This document shows, piece after piece, positions 1-8,895 of a DNA stretch of 64,000 nucleotides (position 1 is its first letter; the number at the start of each line of letters is the position of its first letter). The stretch comes from AP-15 sp963832875 (lineage in GTDB: Bacteria; Pseudomonadota; Alphaproteobacteria; ATCC43930; CGMCC-115725): the NCBI GenBank assembly GCA_963832875.1, contig CAWHWB010000007.1, positions 186,001-250,000 on the forward strand, given 5' to 3'. Both the position numbers and the translations under genes were made by a program. The notes beneath the pieces are model-generated. The model worked only from the letters and a program-made list of their open reading frames with translations, searched no databases and was not told the DNA's origin.

Positions 1-68
1 GCGTCGCCGATCGACGTATCGGGTCCGATGGAGACGACATTGCGGGTCATGACATCTGTGGCGTTCAT
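1..68 (-). CDS. CBS-domain protein, N-terminal fragment (runs off window)
   Basis: The first 22 codons of a gene continue beyond the left edge. They read MNATDVMTRNVVSIGPDTSI, the usual opening of a CBS-pair protein, where a 'DVMT' segment is followed by 'V-x-P-D-T-x-I'. CBS pairs bind adenine nucleotides and act as energy-state sensors. The start ATG overlaps the pgk stop codon (ATGA), so the gene is translationally coupled to pgk and belongs to the gap-pgk-CBS transcription unit. It is the first of five CBS proteins in this part of the window. Only the N-terminus is visible, so partner domains are unknown. Confidence 0.75.
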   Translation of the reverse strand, partial: MNATDVMTRNVVSIGPDTSIGD

Positions 69-1285
69 GATGCCTCCTCCGTTTCGCCGACAGCGAGCGC
101 GGCCACCCCGGGCAATTCCCGTCCTTCAAGCCATTCGAGGAATGCCCCGCCAGCCGTCGAGACGTAGGACAGCTCGTTGGTGACCCCGGCGGCGGCAAGC
201 GCGGCGACCGTATCGCCGCCGCCGGCGACGCTGAGCAGCCTGCCGGCGCGAGTCAGCTCGCCGACCCTCCTTGCCACCTCGACCGTGGCCCGGTCGAAGG
301 GCGGCGTCTCGAAGGCGCCGAGCGGCCCGTTCCAGACGAGGGTGTGCGCCTCTTCGAGGAGGCCCATTATCCGCACCACCGTCGCTGGGCCGATATCGAG
401 GATCATCATGTCGCTCGGAACCGACCCGACGGCGACCGTTCGCGCGGCGACACCCGGTTCGGGTGCCGCGGCGACGACGACATCATCGGGCAGCACCACC
501 CGACAATTTTTCTGCTGCGCCAGCGCTAGGGTCCGAAGTGCGCCGTCGGCCATGTCGCGCTCGCACAGCGAGCGGCCGATTTCACGACCCTCGGCAAAGA
601 GGAAGGTGTTGGCCATCGCGCCGCCGACGACGAGGATATCGACCTTGCCGATCAGGAAACGCAGTAGGTCGAGCTTGGTCGACACCTTCGCCCCGCCGAT
701 CAATGCCAGCAGCGGCCGCCGCGGCGTTTCGAGCGCCGTCGTCAGCGCCTTGAGCTCGGCCTGCATCAGCTTTCCGGCCGCATTCGGCAGCAGCCGGGCA
801 AGCGCGTCGATCGAGGCATGCGCGCGATGCGCCGCGGAAAAGGCGTCATCGACATAGATGTCGCCGAGATCGGCGAGCGCCCGCGCGAACTCCGGCGCGT
901 TCGCCTCCTCCTCCTTGTGGAAGCGGAGGTTTTCGAGAAGAGCGACCTGCCCAGGCCGGAGCATCGCGATCACGCGCTTCGCCTCTTCGCCGATGCAGTC
1001 CTCGGCGAAGACCACCTCACGCCCGCCGATCGCCCGGCTCAAAGGTGCGATCAGGGGCCGGAGGGAGAAAGCGGGGTCCTTCTTTCCCTTCGGCCGGCCG
1101 AAATGCGACATCACGATCACTTTGGCGCCCTTGTCGATCAGCGCCTCGATGGTCGGTGCCAACCGCTCGATCCTGGTGGCATCGGTAACGACCCCGTCCT
1201 TGACCGGCACGTTGAGATCGGCCCGCAACAGCACCCGCTTGCCGCGGACATCATCGAGGTCGTCGAGGGTTCGGAAATTCGGCAT
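65..1285 (-). CDS. pgk: Phosphoglycerate kinase
   Basis: A 406-residue enzyme that interconverts 1,3-bisphosphoglycerate + ADP and 3-phosphoglycerate + ATP in glycolysis, in the cytoplasm. The family signature lies near the N-terminus (residues 16-27, RVLLRADLNVPV). The GGAMANTFL segment lies near the middle and the nucleotide-binding GGGDT loop near residue 356. Length is normal for bacterial Pgk. An AAGGAT ribosome site precedes the ATG. The gene lies 36 bp after gap and overlaps the next CBS gene by 4 bp, so gap-pgk-CBS reads as one operon. Its only visible control element is the FNR/FixK-type box upstream of gap. Coupling Pgk to a CBS protein suggests an energy-generation role under oxygen limitation; this is inference. 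Confidence 0.97.
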   Translation of the reverse strand: MPNFRTLDDLDDVRGKRVLLRADLNVPVKDGVVTDATRIERLAPTIEALIDKGAKVIVMSHFGRPKGKKDPAFSLRPLIAPLSRAIGGREVVFAEDCIGEEAKRVIAMLRPGQVALLENLRFHKEEEANAPEFARALADLGDIYVDDAFSAAHRAHASIDALARLLPNAAGKLMQAELKALTTALETPRRPLLALIGGAKVSTKLDLLRFLIGKVDILVVGGAMANTFLFAEGREIGRSLCERDMADGALRTLALAQQKNCRVVLPDDVVVAAAPEPGVAARTVAVGSVPSDMMILDIGPATVVRIMGLLEEAHTLVWNGPLGAFETPPFDRATVEVARRVGELTRAGRLLSVAGGGDTVAALAAAGVTNELSYVSTAGGAFLEWLEGRELPGVAALAVGETEEAS

Positions 1286-1321
1286 TGACCGGCGATCCTT
1301 GAGAGAGTTGCAAGGGTTCGC

Positions 1322-2332
1322 TTACGCCCACCGGCGCAAACAGGCGGCGACGTCGAGCATGCGCAGCGAGAAGCCCCATTCGTTGTCGTACCAGGCGAGT
1401 ACGCGCACGAAACGCCGGTCGAGGACCTGCGTCTGGGTCACGTCGAAGATTGCGCTGTGCGGGTCGTGATTGAAATCGACCGAGACCGTCGGTGCTGTGT
1501 TGATGCCAAGGATGCCGCGCAACCGGTCCGATCCCGCAGCTTCCTCCATCAAGGAGTTGACTTCCTCGCGCGAGGTCTCGCGGGCGGCGTCGAATTTGAA
1601 GTCGATCAGCGACACATTTGCGGTCGGGACCCGGATCGCGCTGCCATCGAGCCTGCCTTTGAGCTCCGGCAGAACGAGGCCAACCGATTTCGCGGCGCCG
1701 GTCGAAGTCGGGATCATCGACAGCGCCGCGGCCCGCGCCCGTCGCAAATCCTTGTGCAGCGTATCAACCGTGTTCTGGTCTCCGGTATAGGCGTGAATCG
1801 TCGTCATATAGCCGCGCTCGATGCCGATGCCGCGCTGCAGTACATACGCTACCGGTGCAAGGCAGTTAGTGGTGCAGGATGCGTTCGAGACGACCTTGTG
1901 CTCGGGCTTCAGTTCTTCCTGGTTGACGCCCATCACCACGGTCAGGTCAGCGCCGTCGCAGGGCGCCGAGACGAGCACATGCTTGGCGCCGGCTTCGAGA
2001 TGGCTCGCCGCCGCCGCTCGCTTGGTGAATTTGCCGGTGCATTCGAACACCGTGTCGACGCCGAGGTCGCGCCACGGGAGCCTGCCCGGTTCCCGCTCGG
2101 CGCGAACCGCGATCTTGCCGCGGCCGATATCGATCCAGTTGTCGCCGGTCGTGACCTCGCCGGGGAAGCGGCCGTGTACGCTATCGTATCTGAGGAGATG
2201 GGCGTTGGTTTCGACTGGGCCGAGATCGTTGATCGCGACGATCTCGACATCCTCGCACCTGGTCTCGTGCGCCGCCCGCAGGAGCAGCCGGCCGATGCGG
2301 CCAAAACCGTTGATCGCAACCCGTAGCGCCAT
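1322..2332 (-). CDS. gap: Glyceraldehyde-3-phosphate dehydrogenase, type I
   Basis: A 336-residue NAD(P)-dependent enzyme that oxidises glyceraldehyde-3-phosphate to 1,3-bisphosphoglycerate. The N-terminal Rossmann motif INGFGRIGR is at residues 7-15. The catalytic cysteine is C153 in SNASCTTNC, and the dinucleotide site carries 'AINDL' after strand 2, as in NAD-using enzymes. I chose the ATG at 2332 because it opens directly with MALRVAINGFGRIGR and has GGAGGT 7 bases upstream; a longer open frame to 2404 adds an unrelated tail. The gene is divergent from the glucan phosphorylase. The FNR/FixK-like box at 2391-2404 lies 58 bp upstream of the ATG. It leads the gap-pgk-CBS unit. Confidence 0.96.
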   Translation of the reverse strand: MALRVAINGFGRIGRLLLRAAHETRCEDVEIVAINDLGPVETNAHLLRYDSVHGRFPGEVTTGDNWIDIGRGKIAVRAEREPGRLPWRDLGVDTVFECTGKFTKRAAAASHLEAGAKHVLVSAPCDGADLTVVMGVNQEELKPEHKVVSNASCTTNCLAPVAYVLQRGIGIERGYMTTIHAYTGDQNTVDTLHKDLRRARAAALSMIPTSTGAAKSVGLVLPELKGRLDGSAIRVPTANVSLIDFKFDAARETSREEVNSLMEEAAGSDRLRGILGINTAPTVSVDFNHDPHSAIFDVTQTQVLDRRFVRVLAWYDNEWGFSLRMLDVAACLRRWA

Positions 2333-2390
2333 GATTTGTACCTCCGGTCCGAAGTCCGGGCGATCCTCTGTGCCTCGGCACGACGCCGCG

Positions 2391-2404
2391 TTGATCCAGG
2401 TCAA
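2391..2404. promoter_or_regulatory. FNR/FixK-type box between gap and glucan phosphorylase
   Basis: The sequence is TTGATCCAGGTCAA, an inverted repeat TTGAT-N4-GTCAA that fits the FNR/FixK/ANR consensus TTGAT-N4-ATCAA with one change. It lies 58 bp upstream of the gap ATG and 62 bp upstream of the divergent phosphorylase ATG, so one dimer could serve both promoters. I infer the assignment from the match and from the repeated occurrence of the motif in this region. Confidence 0.75.
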
Positions 2405-2466
2405 GCGATCACCCTTTGATGCCGGGCATAAATGAGCGGCGTTCCGATTCGCAATAGGCTTTCACA

Positions 2467-4998
2467 ATGCCCGCACCACCGATGCGCGATCTTCCGGAAG
2501 GGCTCGCGGCCCTCGCCGAGCTGGCGCTCGACCTGCGCTGGACCTGGAGCCATGAGTCGGATGCGCTCTGGCAGCGGATCGATGCCGAGACCTGGGACCG
2601 GACCGGAAACCCGTGGACGATCCTGCGCGACATCTCCGACGAGCGGCTGAGGACCCTCGCCGCGGATCGTTCGTTTGTGGCCGAACTCGGGCGGCTGGCA
2701 AGGGCGCGGCAGGCCTATATCGAGATGCCCGGCTGGTTTGCTTCGGCGCATGGCGCCGCCGCCCTTTCAAGCGTTGCCTATTTCAGCATGGAGTTCGGCC
2801 TTGGCGAGGGGCTGCCGCTCTATGCAGGCGGTCTGGGAATCCTCGCCGGAGATTTTCTCAAGGCCGCGAGCGATCTCGGCGTGCCGGTAATCGGCATCGG
2901 TCTTCTCTATCAAGAAGGCTATTTCCGGCAGATCATCGACGCCGCCGGCGCCCAGCACGAGGCCTATCCCTTTAACGACCCGGGCTCGATGCCGATCGAG
3001 CCGGCCCGCGGTCCCGACGGGGGCTGGTTCCACGTCCGCCTCGGCCTGCCGGGCAGAACCGTGCAGCTGCGCGTCTGGCAGGTGGCGGTCGGGCGGGTGC
3101 GTCTCTACCTGCTCGATGCCAACGACCCGTTCAACAGCCCGGCCGACCGCGGCATAACCGGCAAACTTTACGATGCGGCAACCGAGATCCGCATCCTGCA
3201 GGAGCTTGTGCTCGGGGTCGGGGGCTGGCGCGTGGTGGAGGCGCTGGCGCCCGAGGTCGAAATCTGCCATCTGAACGAAGGCCATGCTGCTTTCGCCGTG
3301 ATCGAACGGGCGCTGGCGTACCGGCGGCGCACCGGGCTTTCCTTCTGGGAAGCGCTATGGGCGACGCGGGCCGGCAATCTGTTCACGACGCATACACCGG
3401 TGGCGGCCGGCTTTGACCGCTTCGCGCCGGAGCTGTTCGAGAAATACGCGCGTTATGTCGAGGATTTCCTGAACGAGGCCGGCATCGAGATTTCGGAGCT
3501 TCTCGGGCTGGGCCGCGTCCGCCCTGCCGACGAGGGCGAGCCGTTCAACATGGCTTGCCTCGCGATCCGCGGCTCGATCCAGACCTTTGGCGTCAGCCGG
3601 CTGCACGGTGCCGTCAGCCGGCGGATTTTCCGGCCGCTCTTTCCGCGCTGGCCAGAGGCCGAGGTGCCGGTGGGCCATGTGACGAACGGCGTGCATGTGC
3701 CGAGCTGGGATTCGCCGCAGGCCGACGATCTGTGGACAAGCGCCTGCGGCAAGGAGCGGTGGCGCGGCGTCCCGGACGCGCTGCCCGAGTTGATGTCCTC
3801 TCTCGCGGACGAGGCGTTGTGGGTGATGGCGGGCGAGGAACGCAAGGCCCTGGTCGAGGAGGTGCGCCTGCGGCTCGGCCGCCAGTTGGCCGCCCGCGGC
3901 TACCCGCCGGAGGTCGTCGCCAACGCCGCGCAGGCGCTCGATCCGAACGCGCTGACATTGGGCTTTGCCCGGCGCTTCACCGGCTACAAAAGGACGAATC
4001 TGCTGCTCGCCGATCCAGCTCGGCTCGCGCGCCTGTTGCGCGATCCGGCCCGTCCAGTGCAGCTGGTGCTCGCCGGCAAGGCGCATCCGGCGGATGCCGA
4101 GGGCAAGAAGATGATCGGCGAGTGGATCGATCTCTTGCGCCACCCCGAGTTCCGCCGACGTATTGTCTTTCTCGAGGATTACGACATCGCACTCGCCCAG
4201 ATTCTGGTGCAGGGGGTCGACGTCTGGATCAATACGCCGCGGCGGCCGTGGGAAGCCTGCGGCACGAGCGGCATGAAGGTGCTGGTCAATGGCGGCCTCA
4301 ACCTCTCCGAGCGCGACGGCTGGTGGGACGAGGCCTATGCGCCGGAGCTGGGCTGGGCGATCGACGACGGCGGCGACGGGGGCGAAGAGCCGACGGCCGA
4401 GCGCGACGCCACGGACGCCGAAGCCCTCTATTCAATTCTTGAGCAGCAGGTCGTGCCGGAATTCTATGCCCGCGATGCGGCGGGAATGCCGCGGCGTTGG
4501 CTCGAGCGCGTGCGGCGGAGCATGGCTTCCTTGACGCCCGTCTACAGCTGCAACCGGATGGTCCGCGACTATGTCGAACAGTATTACCTCGGCGCCGCCG
4601 CCGAGCTGCGCCGCCGCATTGCCGATGGCGGCAAGCTGGCCCTAAGTATGCGGCGCTGGGAACTGCGCCTGCGCCAGCACTGGGCGGGCGTTCATATCGG
4701 CGAACCGAGCCTCGTCCGCGACGGTTGCAGTTGGAATTTTTCGGTGCCGGTCTATCTCGGCGAGATCGAGCCGGCTGATGTCGCGGTCCAGCTTTATGCC
4801 GATGCACGCGATGGCGAGGAGCCTTTTGTCGCCGATCTCTGCCGCGGCGCGGCGATCATCGGTGCGGCAAACGGCCATATCTACGCCGGGTCGGTACCCT
4901 CGGCCCGGCCGGCCGAGCACTACACCACGAGGATCATCCCCCGCTACTCGGGCGCACGGGTCCCGACCGAGTTGCCGCTGATCTTCTGGCAGAAGTGA
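2467..4998 (+). CDS. glgP: Alpha-glucan (glycogen) phosphorylase, DUF3417-type
   Basis: An 843-residue PLP enzyme that phosphorolyses alpha-1,4-glucans to glucose-1-phosphate. The N-terminus (about residues 10-110) is the DUF3417-like region of the short bacterial phosphorylase subfamily. The SMEFGLGEGLPLYAGGLG segment follows near residue 104. The PLP-lysine motif EACGTSGMK ends at K604, equivalent to the EASGTGNMK motif of rabbit phosphorylase. The shadowing MRDLPEG methionine six residues in is a possible alternative start; there is no strong ribosome site for either. It is divergent from gap across one FNR/FixK box, which links glycogen mobilisation to glycolysis under oxygen limitation. 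No other glycogen genes are in the window. Confidence 0.93.
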   Translation: MPAPPMRDLPEGLAALAELALDLRWTWSHESDALWQRIDAETWDRTGNPWTILRDISDERLRTLAADRSFVAELGRLARARQAYIEMPGWFASAHGAAALSSVAYFSMEFGLGEGLPLYAGGLGILAGDFLKAASDLGVPVIGIGLLYQEGYFRQIIDAAGAQHEAYPFNDPGSMPIEPARGPDGGWFHVRLGLPGRTVQLRVWQVAVGRVRLYLLDANDPFNSPADRGITGKLYDAATEIRILQELVLGVGGWRVVEALAPEVEICHLNEGHAAFAVIERALAYRRRTGLSFWEALWATRAGNLFTTHTPVAAGFDRFAPELFEKYARYVEDFLNEAGIEISELLGLGRVRPADEGEPFNMACLAIRGSIQTFGVSRLHGAVSRRIFRPLFPRWPEAEVPVGHVTNGVHVPSWDSPQADDLWTSACGKERWRGVPDALPELMSSLADEALWVMAGEERKALVEEVRLRLGRQLAARGYPPEVVANAAQALDPNALTLGFARRFTGYKRTNLLLADPARLARLLRDPARPVQLVLAGKAHPADAEGKKMIGEWIDLLRHPEFRRRIVFLEDYDIALAQILVQGVDVWINTPRRPWEACGTSGMKVLVNGGLNLSERDGWWDEAYAPELGWAIDDGGDGGEEPTAERDATDAEALYSILEQQVVPEFYARDAAGMPRRWLERVRRSMASLTPVYSCNRMVRDYVEQYYLGAAAELRRRIADGGKLALSMRRWELRLRQHWAGVHIGEPSLVRDGCSWNFSVPVYLGEIEPADVAVQLYADARDGEEPFVADLCRGAAIIGAANGHIYAGSVPSARPAEHYTTRIIPRYSGARVPTELPLIFWQK

Positions 4999-5014
4999 CC
5001 ACGGCGCGCGGAAT

Positions 5015-6025
5015 TCACTCGCCCCAGAGGAGGAACAGGCCGATATCGCCCGGCATGCCGCCGGGAAAATCGAGCACGCGCGCCGCCAGCCGGAACCCGT
5101 TCGGCTTCAGCTCGCGCTCCCAGCGCAGATAAAGTTCGGCCGCCTCGCCCCGCAAAGTGCCGGGCCAATCCGGCTCGATCGCGTTGATCGCGCGGCCGCC
5201 ATCGCTGCAGAGTTGCGACGGGAAGCGCAGCAGCAGCAGCTCTTTGAGGCCGTGCTCGGCCGCCTGCCGCGCATTGTGCAGCATGGTCCGCCAGCCCTCG
5301 TCGCCGATATGATGGTCGACGAGTTCCTTGACCTGCGCGCGCCGCCGGTCGGCCGCCGCCCGGCGTTCCGCCTCCCGGTGCAGCAGCTCGCCGCGCGCGA
5401 AATCGCCGGCGAGCGCGCGAAGATCGGCAGCCGCCAAGCGGTCCGCCGCGGAAAGCGCGGAAAGTCCGGCGCTCCGGTCGCTGGTGCTCTCGCGCCGGCG
5501 GTGGTGGAAGTTGCGATCGACCCAGGCAAAGAGTCCGGGTTGGTATGGCACGGTACGCGCCGGGGCCGAGCGTGGCTCGGCGGCGAGGGTGCGCAATAAG
5601 TCGGCGCGGCTGACGATGCCGACTACGCGGCCGTCGCGCACGACCGGGACCCGCTTTATGCGATGAGCCGCGAGCAGCCGCGCGATCTCGCCGACTTCCG
5701 CTTCCTCTGCCACGGTGACGACCGGTTTCGCCATGACATCGCGCGCGCTCCGCCCATCCGTGCGCAGATGGCCGAGGAACTCGGGGCTGAGGGCCTCGCC
5801 TTCGGCGAGGAGCGTCAGCCACCAGTCGCGCCGCGCCTCGCGATCATGGTCGTCGCGGCCGATCAGATCGCCTTCGCTAACCATGCCAACCGGCGCGCCA
5901 TCGCGATCGACGACCGGTACCGCGCTGATCCCCTTGTCGAGCAAAAGCCGGGCGATGTCGCGGGTCGGCGTCTCCGGGCCAACCGATACAATCTCGGTCG
6001 TCATGATCTCCCGCGCGGTGGTCAT
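5015..6025 (-). CDS. CBS-pair protein with uncharacterised C-terminal domain
   Basis: A 336-residue protein. Residues 1-65 and 90-150 form a CBS pair (VMSEGDL-type and VGIVSRADLLRTL motifs), expected to bind AMP/ATP or related ligands. After a linker rich in Arg, Ser and Ala, residues about 190-336 form a second domain that I do not recognise. It carries HHIGDEGWRTMLHNARQAAE and LKELLLLRFPSQLCSDGGRAIN segments and a tryptophan-rich end. The ATG has GAGGAG upstream and lies 25 bp after the alcohol dehydrogenase stop, so the two form an operon behind the box at 7143. A nucleotide-gated regulator or effector is plausible; the target is unknown. Confidence 0.85.
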   Translation of the reverse strand: MTTAREIMTTEIVSVGPETPTRDIARLLLDKGISAVPVVDRDGAPVGMVSEGDLIGRDDHDREARRDWWLTLLAEGEALSPEFLGHLRTDGRSARDVMAKPVVTVAEEAEVGEIARLLAAHRIKRVPVVRDGRVVGIVSRADLLRTLAAEPRSAPARTVPYQPGLFAWVDRNFHHRRRESTSDRSAGLSALSAADRLAAADLRALAGDFARGELLHREAERRAAADRRRAQVKELVDHHIGDEGWRTMLHNARQAAEHGLKELLLLRFPSQLCSDGGRAINAIEPDWPGTLRGEAAELYLRWERELKPNGFRLAARVLDFPGGMPGDIGLFLLWGE

Positions 6026-6050
6026 GGTCTGCTCCTCTGCGCCTCGTCGG

Positions 6051-7088
6051 TCAGGCTTCGATGACGACCTTTAGCGCGCGCGTGCTCGCGGCGCTGGCGA
6101 AAGTTTCGTAGGCGTCGAGAATATGATCGAAGGTGAAGCGGTGGGTGATCAGCGACGCCGGGTCGAGCTTTTTCGCCTGTACCGTCTTCAGCAGCATCGG
6201 CGTGGTCACGGTGTCGACGAGCCGGGTCGTGATCGTGATGTTCTGCGACCACAGCCGCTCGAGGTGCAGGTCGGCCTGGACCCCATGCACTCCGATATTG
6301 GCGATCGTGCCGCCGGGCGCCACGATATCCTGGCATAAGACAAAGGTTGCCGGCACTCCGACCGCCTCGATCGCGGTTTCGACGCCGTGCCCGCCAGTCA
6401 GCTGCAATATCGCCTCTACCGCCTTGCAATGGCCGGCGTTGACCGTCGCGGTGGCGCCGAAGCGCGTCGCGACCTCAAGACGATTGTCGTCGAGATCGAT
6501 CATGATGATCTCGGCCGGGCTATAGAACTGCGCGGTCAGCAATGCCGCGAGGCCGATCGGGCCGGCGCCGACGATGGCGACGCTGCTGCCCGGCTGAACC
6601 TTGCCGTTGAGGACGCCGCATTCGAAGCCGGTCGGCAGGACGTCGCTCAACATCACCATCGCCTCTTGGTTCATCCCGTCCGGGATGCGGTAGAGGCTGG
6701 TGTCGGCATAGGGCGTGCGGACATATTCCGCCTGGGTGCCGTCGATGCGGTTGCCGAGGATCCAGCCGCCGGTCGTGCAATGCGAATACATGCCGCGCCG
6801 GCAGTATGCGCAGCGCCCGCAGGAGGAAATGCACGAGATCAGCACCCGGTCGCCGGGGGCGAATGCAGTGACGCCCGGCCCGATCTTCTCCACCGTGCCG
6901 ACGCCCTCATGGCCGAGGATGCGCCCCGGTGAACAGGTCGCCACGTCGCCTTTGAGGATGTGCAGATCGGAGCCGCAAATTGTCGTCCTGACGATTTTGA
7001 CGACCGCGTCGGCCGGTTCGGCGATCTGCGGCATTGGCCGGTCTTCGAGAACCTTCATGCCCGGCCCCTGATAGACGAGAGCTTTCAT
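6051..7088 (-). CDS. Zinc-dependent alcohol dehydrogenase, MDR family
   Basis: A 345-residue medium-chain dehydrogenase/reductase. Catalytic zinc ligands are C38 (TTICGSD) and H60-E61 (GHEGVG). The structural zinc loop has C90, C93, C96 and C104. The NAD-binding GAGPIG motif follows at mid-protein. The true start is the ATG at 7088, with GGAGGAT upstream; a 16-residue extension in the same frame has no support. It probably reduces acetaldehyde or a related aldehyde to alcohol, recycling NADH when respiration is limited; the exact substrate cannot be read from sequence. A perfect FNR/FixK box lies 54 bp upstream. It is followed by the CBS gene and lies just downstream of the FixL-like kinase gene. 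Confidence 0.92.
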   Translation of the reverse strand: MKALVYQGPGMKVLEDRPMPQIAEPADAVVKIVRTTICGSDLHILKGDVATCSPGRILGHEGVGTVEKIGPGVTAFAPGDRVLISCISSCGRCAYCRRGMYSHCTTGGWILGNRIDGTQAEYVRTPYADTSLYRIPDGMNQEAMVMLSDVLPTGFECGVLNGKVQPGSSVAIVGAGPIGLAALLTAQFYSPAEIIMIDLDDNRLEVATRFGATATVNAGHCKAVEAILQLTGGHGVETAIEAVGVPATFVLCQDIVAPGGTIANIGVHGVQADLHLERLWSQNITITTRLVDTVTTPMLLKTVQAKKLDPASLITHRFTFDHILDAYETFASAASTRALKVVIEA

Positions 7089-7142
7089 TCCGATCCTCCG
7101 TGGCGAGCGGCGCCATGCTAGGATCGGGGCCGGCACCCGACC

Positions 7143-7156
7143 TTGATTTGCATCAA
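7143..7156. promoter_or_regulatory. FNR/FixK-type box upstream of the alcohol dehydrogenase
   Basis: The sequence TTGATTTGCATCAA is a perfect TTGAT-N4-ATCAA inverted repeat. Its near edge lies 54 bp before the dehydrogenase ATG at 7088, a distance compatible with class II activation at about -41.5. It sits in the 101-bp gap after the kinase gene. Confidence 0.85.
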
Positions 7157-7189
7157 TACCCGGTTGCGGGGATCGGCTGCGACGCTTCG

Positions 7190-8707
7190 CTAAAGACCAG
7201 TTGGGAGCGTGAAGCGAAAGATCGTGCCGCCTGCCGGATTGGGCTCTGCGCCCAGTGCGCCACCATGTGCCTCGACAATCGAGTGGCAGATCGAAAGCCC
7301 TATCCCGATGCCGTTCTGTTTTGTCGTGACGAAGGGTTGGAACAGCCGTTCGGCCACCTCGGGCGCGATGCCGGGACCGGTATCGGCGACGCTGATCTCG
7401 ACGCCGCCGTCGACGCCAAGCGCAGCCGTAACAGTCAGCTCCTGCCGCGCACCGCCCTCCATGGCTTCGATTGCATTTCTGACGAGATTGACGACGACCT
7501 GCTCGATTTGAATCCGGTCGACCGCAATTTCGGGGAGTTCGGAAGCAATGCGGAGATCGACTTTGGCCCCCCGATCCCGGGCGCCGATCAGCGCGAGTGC
7601 GCTTGCCCCTTCGACGAGCCTGCCGATTGGTGCCGGACGCCGGTCGCTTTCACCTTTTCTGACGAATTCGCGCAGCCGATGGATGATCTGCGTCGCCCGG
7701 ACCACCTGCGCCGAGGCATTCTCCAGTATGCTGGCGGCCCGCATGCCGGCCGCGGCATCGGTCTGCGCCAGCACCCGTCGGGCAGCCTCTATGTAGTTAG
7801 TCACCGCAGTCAGCGGCTGGTTGATTTCATGAGCAAGTGCGGAGGCCATCTGACCCATCTCGGTCAGTCGCGAGACATGCCGCAGCTCGGATTGCAGCTG
7901 CTGCATCTGTTTCACGGTCTGCTGGCGCCGGGTCAGGTCATGGGTGAAGCCGACAAAGAGCCGCCGGTCGCCCGAACAGACTTCGCCGACCGCGAGTTCG
8001 TGCGGGAGGGCCGAACCGTCCTTGCGCAGGCCGGTCACCTCCCGAGTCTGCCCGATGATCCGCCGCTCGCCGGTGGCAAGATAGCGAGCGATATAGCCGT
8101 CATGATTTTCCTGGTAGGGAGAGGCCATCAATACGCTGACGTTGCATCCGCAGACCTCGGCGGCGGTATAGCCGAACATTCGCTCCGCCGCGGCGCTGAA
8201 GGATTGGATGATGCCGTGCTCGTCGATGACGACCATGCCATCCGGAACCGTGTCGAGGACGGAGCGCAACAGCGCCTCTCTCTCGACCAGCGCCGCAGCG
8301 GTCCGTTTTGCGTCGGTGATGTCGCGGGCGATCTTCGAGGCGCCGACGATCCGCCCGGCCGGGTCGCGGATCGGCGAAATGGTCAGCGCCACGTCAATGA
8401 TCCGGCCATCCTTACACCGACGCCGGGTTTCGTAATGCCCGATGCGCTCGCCGCGCCGGATTGCGCCGAGAATGCGTGGTATCTCCTCGGCAGTTTCGGG
8501 TGTCGCCAGAACTAAGATCGGCCGCCCGACCATCTCCGCCGCGCTGTAGCCGAAAATGCGCTCAGCCGCCTGGTTCCAGCTGGTGACGACACCGTCGAGC
8601 GTCTTGCCGACGATCGCGTCTTCGGCAAATTCGATGATCGCGGCCAACATGCTTCTGGCCGCCTCGGCGGAGCTCTCGACCTCGCCCGTTGCTTGGTTCG
8701 GTTTCAC
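7190..8707 (-). CDS. fixL: FixL-like oxygen-sensing PAS histidine kinase
   Basis: A 505-residue soluble-looking kinase with two PAS domains (about 21-135 and 145-265) and HisKA/HATPase domains. The second PAS closely resembles the FixL haem domain: IDEHGIIQSFSAAAERMFGY, then H202 in NHDGYIARY (the haem-ligand position) and R222 in QTREVTG (the oxygen-switch arginine). The phospho-acceptor is H293 in ALAHEINQPL. The N-box (NLVRNAIEAM), DTGPGI and GIGIGLSI follow. It should autophosphorylate when deoxygenated. The start is a GTG at 8707. It is divergent from a receiver-only protein and lies upstream of the alcohol dehydrogenase. No transmembrane segment is seen, unlike some rhizobial FixL. Haem binding is inferred from residue conservation. 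Confidence 0.88.
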   Translation of the reverse strand: MKPNQATGEVESSAEAARSMLAAIIEFAEDAIVGKTLDGVVTSWNQAAERIFGYSAAEMVGRPILVLATPETAEEIPRILGAIRRGERIGHYETRRRCKDGRIIDVALTISPIRDPAGRIVGASKIARDITDAKRTAAALVEREALLRSVLDTVPDGMVVIDEHGIIQSFSAAAERMFGYTAAEVCGCNVSVLMASPYQENHDGYIARYLATGERRIIGQTREVTGLRKDGSALPHELAVGEVCSGDRRLFVGFTHDLTRRQQTVKQMQQLQSELRHVSRLTEMGQMASALAHEINQPLTAVTNYIEAARRVLAQTDAAAGMRAASILENASAQVVRATQIIHRLREFVRKGESDRRPAPIGRLVEGASALALIGARDRGAKVDLRIASELPEIAVDRIQIEQVVVNLVRNAIEAMEGGARQELTVTAALGVDGGVEISVADTGPGIAPEVAERLFQPFVTTKQNGIGIGLSICHSIVEAHGGALGAEPNPAGGTIFRFTLPTGL

Positions 8708-8827
8708 CCCTCACCCTACTATAAAGCGATAAAGCGCAGTTTCCACAACCGCGAAGGAGCGCCAGCTAGCTCTCGACAACCAGGCCGCGCCTAGATTGTC
8801 GAGGGAGCGAGAAACCTATCGGCGCCG

Positions 8828-8841
8828 ATGATCCAGATCAA
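8828..8841. promoter_or_regulatory. FNR/FixK-type box upstream of the receiver gene
   Basis: ATGATCCAGATCAA has one full ATCAA half-site and one half-site with a single change (ATGAT). It ends 54 bp before the receiver ATG at 8896, the same spacing as at the dehydrogenase and BON promoters. It lies about 120 bp upstream of the divergent kinase start, so it may also influence that gene. Confidence 0.65.
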
Positions 8842-8895
8842 GGCGGCCATCTGTGGACGCGCCACGATGACGGCAACTTGAGAGCCAGATGACGA

